Source of the DNA: G039029935 sp039029935
Lineage (GTDB): Bacteria > Chloroflexota > Anaerolineae > Caldilineales > Caldilineaceae
Assembly (NCBI GenBank): GCA_039029935.1
Contig: JBCCFC010000749.1
Span: 1-6,845 of the forward strand
Direction of reading: 5' to 3'
DNA length: 6,845 bases
The notes below the pieces were generated by a model, which saw only the letters and a list, made by a program, of their open reading frames with translations, was not told the DNA's origin and searched no databases. Both the position numbers and the translations under genes were made by a program. Below are positions 1-5,994 of the stretch, piece by piece (the stretch's first letter is position 1; every line of letters begins with the position of its first letter).

Positions 1-669
1 ATTCAAGCCGAGCAACAGGATTTGACGCAGGATATTACAGACCAACTTGAGCAAATTCGCACGTGGCAAGGGTCGCTGGAGCAGACACAATCAGAGTTGA
101 CACAAATCGCCCCCCAGCTACGCGATGCACAGCAAGGCTCCGCATCCATCGGCGAATCACAGGCACTGCTCACCCAACTGCTGAGTATGTTGCGCCGTAC
201 TCAGACCCAAATCGAAACGACCATTCAACAAACGGCAACGCTGAATCAAACATTGACCTTACACTTAGCCACAAGCGAAACCGAAGAGAGCGATACACAA
301 AGTGATCAGGCAACCGATGAAGACAATGTGACGCTTATCTTCATTGCGGAAGAAGAGAAGAAAGAAGAAAAAGATGAGGATGTTACAGCAGACAAGTCTA
401 CAGGTGCTGACGCCTCTGAGCAATCATCTCAAGCAAAAACGACCACAACAGCCACAAAAAAGACAGGGAAAACGGATAAAGATGATCTACAGGAAATCAC
501 AGGTATCGGGCCAACCTATGAAAAACGACTCAATAGCTCTGGTATCTATACCTTTGCAGATTTAGCGGCAATGGACCCAGATGACGTTCGTGCGATTGTG
601 AGTACAAGACGGCAGATTGACGTTGATCTATGGGTTGATCACGCACGCGAACTGATAAATGCATCATGA
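1..669 (+). CDS. Coiled-coil protein with C-terminal helix-hairpin-helix domain (5' partial)
   Basis: The frame is open to the left edge, so the true start is probably outside. The first possible start inside is TTG at 22, with no well-placed Shine-Dalgarno. The visible 222 residues fall into three parts. A Gln/Leu/Thr-rich helical stretch (codons about 1-90) with heptad-like spacing suggests a coiled coil. A very acidic and then Lys/Thr-rich linker follows (about 95-160). A C-terminal segment beginning near nt 481 reads DDLQEITGIGPTYEKRL and continues with GIYTFADLAAMDPDDVRAIV. This is the helix-hairpin-helix pattern (GIGPxYxxxL) found in HHH_5/DUF4332-like domains, which usually bind DNA non-specifically or mediate protein contacts. 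No signal peptide or membrane segment is visible, so it is probably cytoplasmic. The stop TGA (667-669) overlaps the next gene's ATG, implying translational coupling. The HHH call is good; the cellular role is unknown. Confidence 0.85.
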   Translation: MQAEQQDLTQDITDQLEQIRTWQGSLEQTQSELTQIAPQLRDAQQGSASIGESQALLTQLLSMLRRTQTQIETTIQQTATLNQTLTLHLATSETEESDTQSDQATDEDNVTLIFIAEEEKKEEKDEDVTADKSTGADASEQSSQAKTTTTATKKTGKTDKDDLQEITGIGPTYEKRLNSSGIYTFADLAAMDPDDVRAIVSTRRQIDVDLWVDHARELINAS

Positions 670-2237
670 CAGAACAATACAAAAACAGTAATCAGCAACA
701 ATCAGCCACCTATACGACCACCCACCGAACAACAAGCAAGCGTGTTTCAGCCAATCAAGCATCAGCGAGTCAAGCTGCTACTCCCACGCGCTGGGACCCC
801 ATTGCAAGATTGTGGCATCTTCTGCGCTTGGGTATCACAGGTCTCCTGCTGTTGGGGGTACTTGCGGCACTGGCATGGCCGTTCCTTTGGCGAAATGTCC
901 AAAGCAGACAGCTTCCAGATCAACGTACAGGGACAGGTAGTGTGACAACAACCCAATTTGGCCCATCCACAGGTGGGCTTGCCTCCTCGCTCTCTTCAGA
1001 ATCATCCGATGCCACGACACTGAACCCCAGTGTTAACAGCTTGATGCCGCTGGTAGGTTTACCAAAAACAGGCATCATGTTGACGCAGAGCTTACTCAAC
1101 TTTCATGGCTATGGCGCACCATCAACCCGCATTCAGGTGATGGTTGATGGTCGTGAAGTTGACAGTGTACCCGTGAATGATGATGGTGAGTGGTCGGTTG
1201 CCGTCAATGTCGGTGAGTCAGGTACACACCACTTGCAAATGATGACACTCAATGAGCGTGGGGATGTAATTGCGGCGTCGGAATCGGTAGAGCTACTGGT
1301 TGCTGATACCAATTTTGTGACCGAATGGATTGCCATCAGCAGTGGCGAAATCGATCCCAATTCGACGCAGCAGGGTGAGCCAGTCAATCCATCCACGTGG
1401 GTGGACCAAACCGGCGCACAGCCCAACACAACACTGATTGAGCTAGGTCAGCCTGGTGCAAGTGCCCCAGGACAGCCGATTCAGGTGACACAACGCAATG
1501 GGTCCGATGATGTCACGTTTCTGATTGTGCCAGCAGCCAATGGCTCTAACCAAGTGCAGATCAGCGCGGTTGACAAAAATGGCCGCACCATCGCGACCTC
1601 CGAGCCAATCGCTGTCACCAATTTATCGCAAGAGATTTTGAATTTGAGCAATATCACCATCAATGGAGCTGGCATCGAAACAGATACCACACAGACAGCG
1701 CGTACACAGGTTGCGCGTACACAGGTTGCGCGTACACAAATTGAGGATAGACAGCAAACCGATGTTGGCACAAACTCTGTAATTCCCGTGATTGTAACAC
1801 CTGTGCCAACCCCTATGATTGCGGGGACACAAGCCAGTGTAGCTCAAGGGGGTGGCGTTGGTGCGCTTGGGACAGAATCCATCAACCCAGAGCAAAACAG
1901 TGACAGTGATACAGGTAATCTAGTCATCACGCGTGAAACTTATAAGGGGACCATCTGCATCTCGCCTGATGCAGCCACGATAGCTGCGAAGAATCCAAAT
2001 GCATCTATTCCATTTAGCCCTGTCACAGCTAGGACGGGTGGTACAGGCGTTGATGGTTGCCCTTGTAGTGAAGGCGTTGATTTGGGTGACAGCTATATTT
2101 TGGCCTCATGTGAAACATTGTACAGTGTTAGTGTGGATTTGGGCATTAACTATGGTGAGATGCTTATGGCAAATGCGCATCTTGGTGATCCAAATTTAGT
2201 CCAGCCCGGAGAGGTGATTAACTTACCACCGCGTTAG
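666..2237 (+). CDS. Single-pass membrane protein with Ig-like segments and C-terminal LysM domain
   Basis: 523 residues. The ATG at 666 overlaps the upstream stop as ATGA. Residues 1-53 are polar, Ser/Thr/Gln-rich and basic near the membrane. Residues 54-75 form one hydrophobic segment (RLGITGLLLLGVLAALAWPFLW), giving an N-in, C-out anchor. Outside lie a Ser/Thr/Gly linker, a beta-rich Ig-like/Big-type segment at about 131-213 (VMVDGREV...DDGEWSVAV), a second weaker one at about 245-318, and a Thr/Gln/Pro-rich linker. That linker contains three ARTQ(V/I) repeats at 345-359. The end, about 476-521 (ETLYSVSVDLGINYGEML...NLVQPGEVINLP), matches LysM, which in this family binds peptidoglycan or other GlcNAc polymers. 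Four extracytoplasmic cysteines (C441, C465, C467, C482) could form disulfides; one is inside the LysM. No catalytic domain is visible. It is likely a cell-envelope tether or scaffold acting with the upstream HHH protein. Confidence 0.88.
   Translation: MTEQYKNSNQQQSATYTTTHRTTSKRVSANQASASQAATPTRWDPIARLWHLLRLGITGLLLLGVLAALAWPFLWRNVQSRQLPDQRTGTGSVTTTQFGPSTGGLASSLSSESSDATTLNPSVNSLMPLVGLPKTGIMLTQSLLNFHGYGAPSTRIQVMVDGREVDSVPVNDDGEWSVAVNVGESGTHHLQMMTLNERGDVIAASESVELLVADTNFVTEWIAISSGEIDPNSTQQGEPVNPSTWVDQTGAQPNTTLIELGQPGASAPGQPIQVTQRNGSDDVTFLIVPAANGSNQVQISAVDKNGRTIATSEPIAVTNLSQEILNLSNITINGAGIETDTTQTARTQVARTQVARTQIEDRQQTDVGTNSVIPVIVTPVPTPMIAGTQASVAQGGGVGALGTESINPEQNSDSDTGNLVITRETYKGTICISPDAATIAAKNPNASIPFSPVTARTGGTGVDGCPCSEGVDLGDSYILASCETLYSVSVDLGINYGEMLMANAHLGDPNLVQPGEVINLPPR
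1698..1742 (+). repeat. Three tandem 15-bp in-frame repeats
   Basis: The unit GCGCGTACACAGGTT occurs at 1698-1712 and 1713-1727, followed by a diverged copy, GCGCGTACACAAATT, at 1728-1742. The unit is a multiple of three and encodes ARTQV, ARTQV and ARTQI (residues 345-359) in the linker between the Ig-like part and the LysM. Near-identical DNA suggests recent slippage expansion, so copy number may vary between strains. Confidence 0.9.
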
Positions 2238-2239
2238 GT

Positions 2240-2350
2240 GGTCGGTCGGTATTTGGTGTGTCGGTAGGTCAGTATTTGGATTGAATGACTGACCTACCGA
2301 ATACCGACCTACTGGCTTACCGAATACCGAATACCGAATTACGGACCTAC
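2240..2350. repeat. Palindromic intergenic repeat with tandem ACCGAAT heptamers between convergent genes
   Basis: The gap between two convergent stop codons is almost entirely repeat. A perfect 13-bp inverted repeat lies at 2261-2273 and 2288-2300 (TCGGTAGGTCAGT / ACTGACCTACCGA) with a 14-nt loop. A second pair, 2244-2253 with 2300-2309 (GGTCGGTATT / AATACCGACC), could extend the stem across a 7-nt bulge. The heptamer ACCGAAT occurs at 2296-2302 and three times in tandem at 2319-2339, with a variant ACCGACC at 2303-2309. GGTCGGT/GTAGGTC variants fill the rest. No T-run follows the stem, so it is not a classical terminator, although a structured transcript end for either gene is possible. The pattern suggests a dispersed genomic repeat family. 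Confidence 0.8.
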
Positions 2351-3243
2351 TATTCAGCGGCAACAGCAATATACACTGCCTGACCAGCCTCAGCCTCTTC
2401 ACTGACCGATACGTTGACTTCTTCGCCGGAGAGTGTATAACCAAGCGCATCCTCAACCACAACTTGATATTCACCAACAGCAAGCGATTCAAAGAGCAGC
2501 CCCGCGTCACCTGTCATGTCAGTCGAAACTGCAGCACCATCCGCATCAACCAAGGAAACGGTGATACCAACCAAACTGGTCTCGCCATCATCAGGGATGC
2601 CACTGCCGTTTTCATCAACAAAGAGCATCACGGAAACACTATCTGCGCTCAGGCTTTCATGCGCCATCACGGAGACACCACCATCGGCAACACTATCGTC
2701 ACCACTGTCAGCGGCTGGCGAGGCAGGTGCAGCCATTGCTTCGGGCGCAGCCTCCTGCATGTCCGCAGTAGATGCAGCCCCCGTTTGTGCAGAATTGACA
2801 GCGTTAGTCAAGGCAGTCACAAAGGCGTTAAACTGTGTGCTGGTGGCATTCAGTTCCGCAATAGCGTTGTCGATTTCTTCAAATGTGCCATCTTGGTTGC
2901 CCATCAACCCTCGTAACGTCTCCAATTGCACTTGCAGGTCGGTTGTCCGTTGCGCAACAGCGTCAATATTACTACTGACAGCACCAACGTTGCGGTCGAT
3001 TTGCTCAATATTGGCCTGGAAAATCGCTGTGCGTTTATCTAAGCTAAAATCAAGGGTTCCACCATTGATGATGGCAAGCACGACAAGAGTCAGCATCATG
3101 CCCAAAATTGCGCCCCCCAATGCGGCACCAAACATTGCCAATGAATCATTGCGCACGGCACTATATTCAAGCTCTGGTGCGCTGCCGGTTTGGCTTCCCC
3201 CAGCGATATGTGGCATGGTCATTGAGTCTTGGTTTGCGCTCAT
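2350..3243 (-). CDS. Membrane-anchored coiled-coil protein with SdrD-B-like domain
   Basis: 297 residues. ATG is at 3243-3241; the complement of CCTTCCTC at 3250-3257 supplies a GAGGAAGG Shine-Dalgarno 6 nt upstream, which fixes the start. Residues 1-35 are polar. Residues 36-60 form a single membrane helix (AMFGAALGGAILGMMLTLVVLAIIN). Residues about 70-150 are helical with heptad-like hydrophobics (IEQIDRNVGAVSSNIDAV, LQVQLETLRGLM), probably a coiled coil. An Ala/Pro/acidic linker covers about 155-200. Residues about 203-297 resemble one SdrD-B/Cna-B-type beta-sandwich: VMLFVDENGSGIPDDGE contains the acidic DxNGxGxxDxGE loop (210-221) that binds calcium in this family, followed by LVGITVSLVDADG and LAVGEYQVVV. 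There is no LPXTG sorting motif. It is probably an N-in surface or periplasmic protein of structural role. It converges on the LysM gene, so they are separate transcripts. Confidence 0.87.
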   Translation of the reverse strand: MSANQDSMTMPHIAGGSQTGSAPELEYSAVRNDSLAMFGAALGGAILGMMLTLVVLAIINGGTLDFSLDKRTAIFQANIEQIDRNVGAVSSNIDAVAQRTTDLQVQLETLRGLMGNQDGTFEEIDNAIAELNATSTQFNAFVTALTNAVNSAQTGAASTADMQEAAPEAMAAPASPAADSGDDSVADGGVSVMAHESLSADSVSVMLFVDENGSGIPDDGETSLVGITVSLVDADGAAVSTDMTGDAGLLFESLAVGEYQVVVEDALGYTLSGEEVNVSVSEEAEAGQAVYIAVAAE

Positions 3244-3547
3244 AACATTCCTTCCTCGTGTTAAGTTAATCTATGAAATTCTGTAAAATCTACAGTATTG
3301 GTCAATTCTAAATGGTAATAACCCTATATTAACGCTAAATGGCAACATGTGCAATTTTTCACAATTGTCAGACATTAAAATGGGGACTGTAGCATAAGAC
3401 CCTCGGGAGATGTCAGTAAATGGCTGAATCGTACTCAAGCCTCTCTGGACACTCACGAAGGTCTAGTTTTGCAATACACGACACCCCAAATAGCCCAAAA
3501 CACAGTATAACAAATTGGCAACCTGTCATACCATTTCACATTTCATG
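3244..3547. other. Intergenic region between dnaN 3' end and the SdrD-B-like gene 5' end
   Basis: About 300 bp with no supported gene. It holds the Shine-Dalgarno and candidate promoter of the minus-strand gene near 3250-3305. A weak hairpin (CAATT 3352-3356 / AATTG 3363-3367) is present. On the minus strand there is an extended -10 element, TGTTATACT (complement of 3504-3512), with no good -35. I see no hairpin with a T-run ending dnaN transcription, so read-through into the downstream gene is possible. Short frames here overlap dnaN antisense and look like chance. Confidence 0.6.
3277..3305 (-). promoter_or_regulatory. Candidate promoter of the SdrD-B-like gene
   Basis: On the minus strand, TTGACC (complement of 3300-3305) is followed after 16 bp by CAGAAT (complement of 3278-3283). 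That is a 5/6 match to the -35 and 4/6 to the -10 of housekeeping sigma factors. It would leave a leader of about 30 nt containing the Shine-Dalgarno. An alternative is TTGCCA (3345-3340) with TTATTA (3321-3316) at 18 bp. The call rests on sequence match only. Confidence 0.3.
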
Positions 3548-4765
3548 CTATCTCGGCGGATGCATTGGCATAATCACATGCAAAAATTCGTCTTCACCCA
3601 TACCAATGGGGCGGATAGCCCCCGGTCGCGTAGGCTGTGTTGTCTCCAATACAATCTGTGGCTCGTCAATGCGTGTCAATAAATCAATCAAATAGCTTGC
3701 GTCAAAGTTTATATCCAATGCATCGCCCTCGACCATGGCATCAACTTCACCCGCATTATCACCGACTTCACTGCTAGTTGCGCTGAGTCGCACCTGACCA
3801 TTTTCAGTCGTTTCACCTGGCACCAGCGTCATGCGAATAATATTGGCATTCTCACGCGCAAAGAGAAAGGCCACTCGAACCGCGTTCAAGAAGCTTGCTC
3901 GATCCACAACAGTGCGGGTGCTATAGGATTGCGGGATGATGGCTGAATATTCTGGGAAGCGGGCCTCAATCAGTTCTGTCACCAGCTCCACTCGATGGAA
4001 CGCACCTTTACTCTCACCTGCCTTCCCCAAAAATTTGAAGAGGATTTGGTTACGGGTTTGGGTCACAATGACCTGTACAGGCTGTGTTTCGTCCGCATCT
4101 GCACTGATACGCGCCATCTCGCCCAAGCTACGGGCGGGCACAATGACATTGATTTCATCCGTAATAAAGGGGTTATTGAGATGAATGCTACGGACGCTCA
4201 AACGGTAGCCATCGGTTGCGGCCATATTGAGCCGCTCCGGCTGAAAACGAACCTGGACGCCTGTCAACGTCGGTTTGCTTTCATCGTTCGAGGCAGCAAA
4301 CACCACTTGGTCAATCATCTTGCGTAGCCCCGTTGACTCCAGTTCGATGTGGGTGCCACCCAACGTCTGTGCGGCTTCTTCCACATTACTGCTGTCATCT
4401 GTGGTGGGAATGATTGGAAAGTCATAGGCGTCGATGCCCTTCATATTGGCATTATAACGCGCACATTGTAGCTTCAACGTGTGGGTTTGCACGTTCAATT
4501 CCATGTCGATCTGTTCGGGTGGTAGACTATTGACAAACTCTGTCAGAAGACGAGCCGGAATAGTAATTGATCCCTCATCCTCTACCTTGGCCCCAATCCA
4601 ACAATTGATACCAATTTCTCGGTTGGTGGCTGCCAGTCTTAACTGCCCATTTTTGGCTTCGATCAAGATGTTGCCCAAGATTGGGAGTGTGCTACGTGTC
4701 GAAACGGCACGGCCAACAATCGAAAGTCCTTTTGATAAATTTTCTTGTAAACAACTTACCTGCAC
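3548..4765 (-). CDS. dnaN: DNA polymerase III subunit beta (sliding clamp)
   Basis: 405 residues. The protein is the ring-shaped clamp that tethers the replicative polymerase to DNA and recruits other replication and repair proteins. Recognised by the N-terminal GLSIVGRAVSTRSTLPILGN block (13-32), ATDGYRLS (183-190), EARFPEYSAIIP (267-278), the FLFARENANIIRM block (300-312), and the terminal VIMPM (397-401) of the clamp's peptide-binding pocket region. All three clamp domains are present. It is somewhat longer than the usual 365-380 residues, with extra residues near 128-145 and a GKAGESKGAFHRVE stretch (247-260), as seen in divergent lineages. The start is GTG at 4765-4763, chosen because GGAGG lies 8 nt upstream and the protein then begins at the normal family position. 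dnaA is not adjacent in this window, unlike the classic dnaA-dnaN order. Confidence 0.97.
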   Translation of the reverse strand: MQVSCLQENLSKGLSIVGRAVSTRSTLPILGNILIEAKNGQLRLAATNREIGINCWIGAKVEDEGSITIPARLLTEFVNSLPPEQIDMELNVQTHTLKLQCARYNANMKGIDAYDFPIIPTTDDSSNVEEAAQTLGGTHIELESTGLRKMIDQVVFAASNDESKPTLTGVQVRFQPERLNMAATDGYRLSVRSIHLNNPFITDEINVIVPARSLGEMARISADADETQPVQVIVTQTRNQILFKFLGKAGESKGAFHRVELVTELIEARFPEYSAIIPQSYSTRTVVDRASFLNAVRVAFLFARENANIIRMTLVPGETTENGQVRLSATSSEVGDNAGEVDAMVEGDALDINFDASYLIDLLTRIDEPQIVLETTQPTRPGAIRPIGMGEDEFLHVIMPMHPPR

Positions 4766-4950
4766 TGCGTTTTCCTCCAGAGTATGTACTGCTTAATATA
4801 GTATCTGCAAATCGTGAACATATTTTCTTGTGCAGCATGTATAAACTCATCAAAGTATACCATAGTTGAGGGGGTGGAACAAACGTAATTGTCGGAGTGA
4901 GCGAGTTCGTTGAGTGATGATATCGACATGGATTCCGTTTGCATAAGCAT
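4756..4950 (-). CDS. Possible small ORF overlapping the dnaN start
   Basis: A 64-codon frame starts with ATG at 4950-4948, preceded by AAGGA (complement of 4957-4961) at a 6-nt spacing. It ends with TAA at 4758-4756, so its last 10 nt overlap the start of dnaN in another frame, and the dnaN Shine-Dalgarno lies inside it. The product would be MLMQTESMSISSLNELAHSD... with a basic, aromatic C-terminus (CRYYIKQYILWRKTQCR). I do not recognise it. In its favour are the ribosome site and the coupling-like overlap. Against it are its small size, AT-rich DNA and a candidate dnaN promoter lying inside it. A chance frame is at least as likely. Confidence 0.25.
   Translation of the reverse strand: MLMQTESMSISSLNELAHSDNYVCSTPSTMVYFDEFIHAAQENMFTICRYYIKQYILWRKTQCR
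4774..4778 (-). promoter_or_regulatory. Shine-Dalgarno fixing the GTG start of dnaN
   Basis: CCTCC on the plus strand reads GGAGG on the minus strand (context CTGGAGGAAA), 8 nt before the GTG at 4765-4763. No ATG competes nearby, so GTG is the supported start. Confidence 0.85.
4854..4882 (-). promoter_or_regulatory. Candidate dnaN promoter
   Basis: On the minus strand, TTGTTC (complement of 4877-4882) and TATACT (complement of 4854-4859) are separated by exactly 17 bp. The -10 matches 5/6 and the -35 3/6. Transcription would start near 4847, giving a dnaN leader of roughly 80 nt. Moderate sequence match only. Confidence 0.4.
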
Positions 4951-5096
4951 AATTTTTCCTTTATCTATTTTCACTACTTATTTTTTACGACCTGTGACCC
5001 ACAATCGGAACTCAGACCAGCATTGTGTGTTGTTGTCCTATATACGTTATACTTTTCTGTGATGATTCATGAACGGTATTGCAAACTTGTCTGCTA

Positions 5097-5187
5097 AGGA
5101 ATGGCGATTAAATAACTTGCCCATTTGGATCAGACCCGCACGGGGCGTGCTCACTGAGCATGTGTAGGTTATTTAATCGCCATTCCT
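5097..5187. mobile_element. MITE-like element with perfect 20-bp terminal inverted repeats
   Basis: AGGAATGGCGATTAAATAAC at 5097-5116 is repeated exactly, in reverse complement, at 5168-5187. The 51-bp interior has no ORF; it contains TGCTCA-C-TGAGCA (5148-5160) and GCAC-GGGGC-GTGC (5138-5150). TAA flanks a symmetric 19-bp-TIR version (5095-5097 and 5187-5189), consistent with a 3-bp target duplication. CTAA also flanks (5094-5097 and 5186-5189), but that reading makes the ends unequal by one base. Long perfect ends, small size and absence of coding content fit a non-autonomous miniature element mobilised in trans, possibly by an IS5-like transposase. The family is inferred, not seen. The alternative is a structural hairpin with a regulatory role. 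Confidence 0.65.
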
Positions 5188-5253
5188 AATCCATCATAAT
5201 GGAGTATGATTATACACCCCACTTCCAATTCTGCGTCCTCTATCCATATCCCT

Positions 5254-5282
5254 TTTACCCAAGAGATGAGCAAGTCTAATAT
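5254..5282 (+). promoter_or_regulatory. Candidate promoter of the CdsA-like/plsC operon
   Basis: TTTACC (5254-5259) and TAATAT (5277-5282) are 17 bp apart, each matching consensus at 4/6. Transcription would begin near 5289, giving a leader of about 43 nt that contains the AAGGAG ribosome site. Weak, but the only reasonable pair close to the gene. Confidence 0.3.
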
Positions 5283-5320
5283 AGAATAGGGTTTATACAT
5301 ACTCGTATAAGTCCTATAAA

Positions 5321-5326
5321 AAGGAG
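5321..5326 (+). promoter_or_regulatory. Shine-Dalgarno of the CdsA-like gene
   Basis: AAGGAG ends 5 nt before GTG at 5332-5334. It is the only strong ribosome site here and supports the GTG start over any downstream ATG. Confidence 0.75.
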
Positions 5327-5331
5327 CAATT

Positions 5332-5994
5332 GTGTTTGTCAGTTCAATTCGACCATATATCAACCCGCTCAACCTCATTCCGCTCTATACAACCTCTGCC
5401 GATGTTCGTCTACGCATTCACTTTTGGCTTTGGACCACCGCCCTGTATATCGGTGCAATCGCCGTTGAACAGCTATACCCACAGCAAACGTTTCTTGTAT
5501 TTTTCCTAATGACCGCCACAAGTTATCAAGTGCTAAAAGATTATTTTTCGTCTGTCCCGCTACGGCACATCGACCGTTTAGCACTACTGTGGTCCTATTT
5601 TGCCGTGCCTGTACAAGTTTATTTTGCGCATCAATATCTAACAAATTACGCCGCACCCCAAACACACTTTTTTGAGGCATCGCTATTTTTTATCCCTCTC
5701 TTTATGCTGATAGGGGTTCCATTTTTTATGCACAGAGGGCAGCGTCTTTATAGCTTTCTTTCCCCCAAGGACCATGCCTTGACGACACGCCATGCATGGA
5801 TACGCTTTGCCCAATCGCTTGCAACCATCCAATGGGGTCTATTGGCGACCGTTTATGCAATGACACAGGTGACATTCCGCTGGTTGATGCCCGCACAGGT
5901 AAATCCCTTGCTGGCGGGGCTATCGTTTCTCTGTTGTTTGATGATATTTGAGTGGGTCAACCGGAGGATGGGTGTCTATGCGCAAAGCTACTGA
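5332..5994 (+). CDS. Polytopic membrane protein resembling the N-terminal half of YnbB-type CdsA; catalytic half absent
   Basis: 220 residues, GTG start behind AAGGAG. About six hydrophobic segments (near 30-47, 52-70, 85-101, 116-132, 155-176 and 187-207) place it in the membrane. From memory of the YnbB/CdsA-like phosphatidate cytidylyltransferase family, the order of short blocks agrees: VRLRIHFWL, YQVLKDYFSSVP, YFAVPVQVYF, LFFIPLF, FAQSLATIQWGLLATVYAMTQ. Full-length members have about 300 residues and continue into an NDxxQYxxGK...SPxKTWEG region and a PGHGGxLDRxDS signature that carry catalysis, making CDP-diacylglycerol from phosphatidate and CTP. Here the protein stops after IFEWVNRRMGVYAQSY, where that region should begin. 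It overlaps the PlsC-family gene by 17 nt. It may be a truncated paralogue, a non-catalytic partner of PlsC, or an unrelated membrane protein. The CDS is secure; the homology is moderate. Confidence 0.8.
   Translation: MFVSSIRPYINPLNLIPLYTTSADVRLRIHFWLWTTALYIGAIAVEQLYPQQTFLVFFLMTATSYQVLKDYFSSVPLRHIDRLALLWSYFAVPVQVYFAHQYLTNYAAPQTHFFEASLFFIPLFMLIGVPFFMHRGQRLYSFLSPKDHALTTRHAWIRFAQSLATIQWGLLATVYAMTQVTFRWLMPAQVNPLLAGLSFLCCLMIFEWVNRRMGVYAQSY
5963..5968 (+). promoter_or_regulatory. Shine-Dalgarno selecting ATG 5978 for the acyltransferase
   Basis: GGAGGA lies inside the end of the upstream gene, 9 nt before ATG 5978. In-frame GTG 5972 is only 3 nt away, and TTG 5948 lies upstream of the site, so ATG 5978 is preferred and the two genes overlap by 17 nt. 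Confidence 0.75.

Larger units (their letters stand above)
4766..5331. other. 566-bp divergent intergenic region upstream of dnaN and the CdsA-like gene
   Basis: AT-rich spacer between divergently transcribed genes. It holds the candidate dnaN promoter and ribosome site at its left end, a possible 64-codon ORF, the MITE-like inverted-repeat element at 5097-5187, and a candidate plus-strand promoter at 5254-5282. DnaA-box-like 9-mers are few: TTATACACC (5210-5218) and TTATACATA (5293-5301), each one mismatch from TTATNCACA, with no cluster. I therefore do not call a replication origin. The stretch from about 4975 to 5095 contains nothing else I can name. Confidence 0.6.

Noticed and set aside
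2261..2300. Intrinsic terminator
   Set aside because: A 13-bp stem is present, but the loop is 14 nt and no T-run follows on either strand, so it is kept only as a repeat.
2296..2339. CRISPR array
   Set aside because: Repeat units are 7 bp with little or no spacer; there are no 25-40 bp repeats with unique spacers and no cas genes.
2516..3286. 256-codon open frame on the plus strand opposite the SdrD-B-like gene
   Set aside because: It is fully antisense to a gene with a ribosome site, membrane segment and recognisable domain; its Ser/Ala-rich translation is what that gene's codon bias produces on the other strand.
3504..3512. Extended -10 promoter (TGTTATACT on the minus strand) just downstream of dnaN
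   Set aside because: The extended -10 is good but no acceptable -35 lies at 15-18 bp, so a separate promoter or small RNA is not claimed.
4766..5331. Replication origin next to dnaN
   Set aside because: Only two single-mismatch DnaA-box-like 9-mers, unclustered, and no dnaA gene adjacent; AT-richness alone is not enough.
5169..5378. 69-codon minus-strand frame
   Set aside because: It overlaps the MITE-like element and the start of the CdsA-like gene, has no ribosome site that I can see, and its product resembles nothing.
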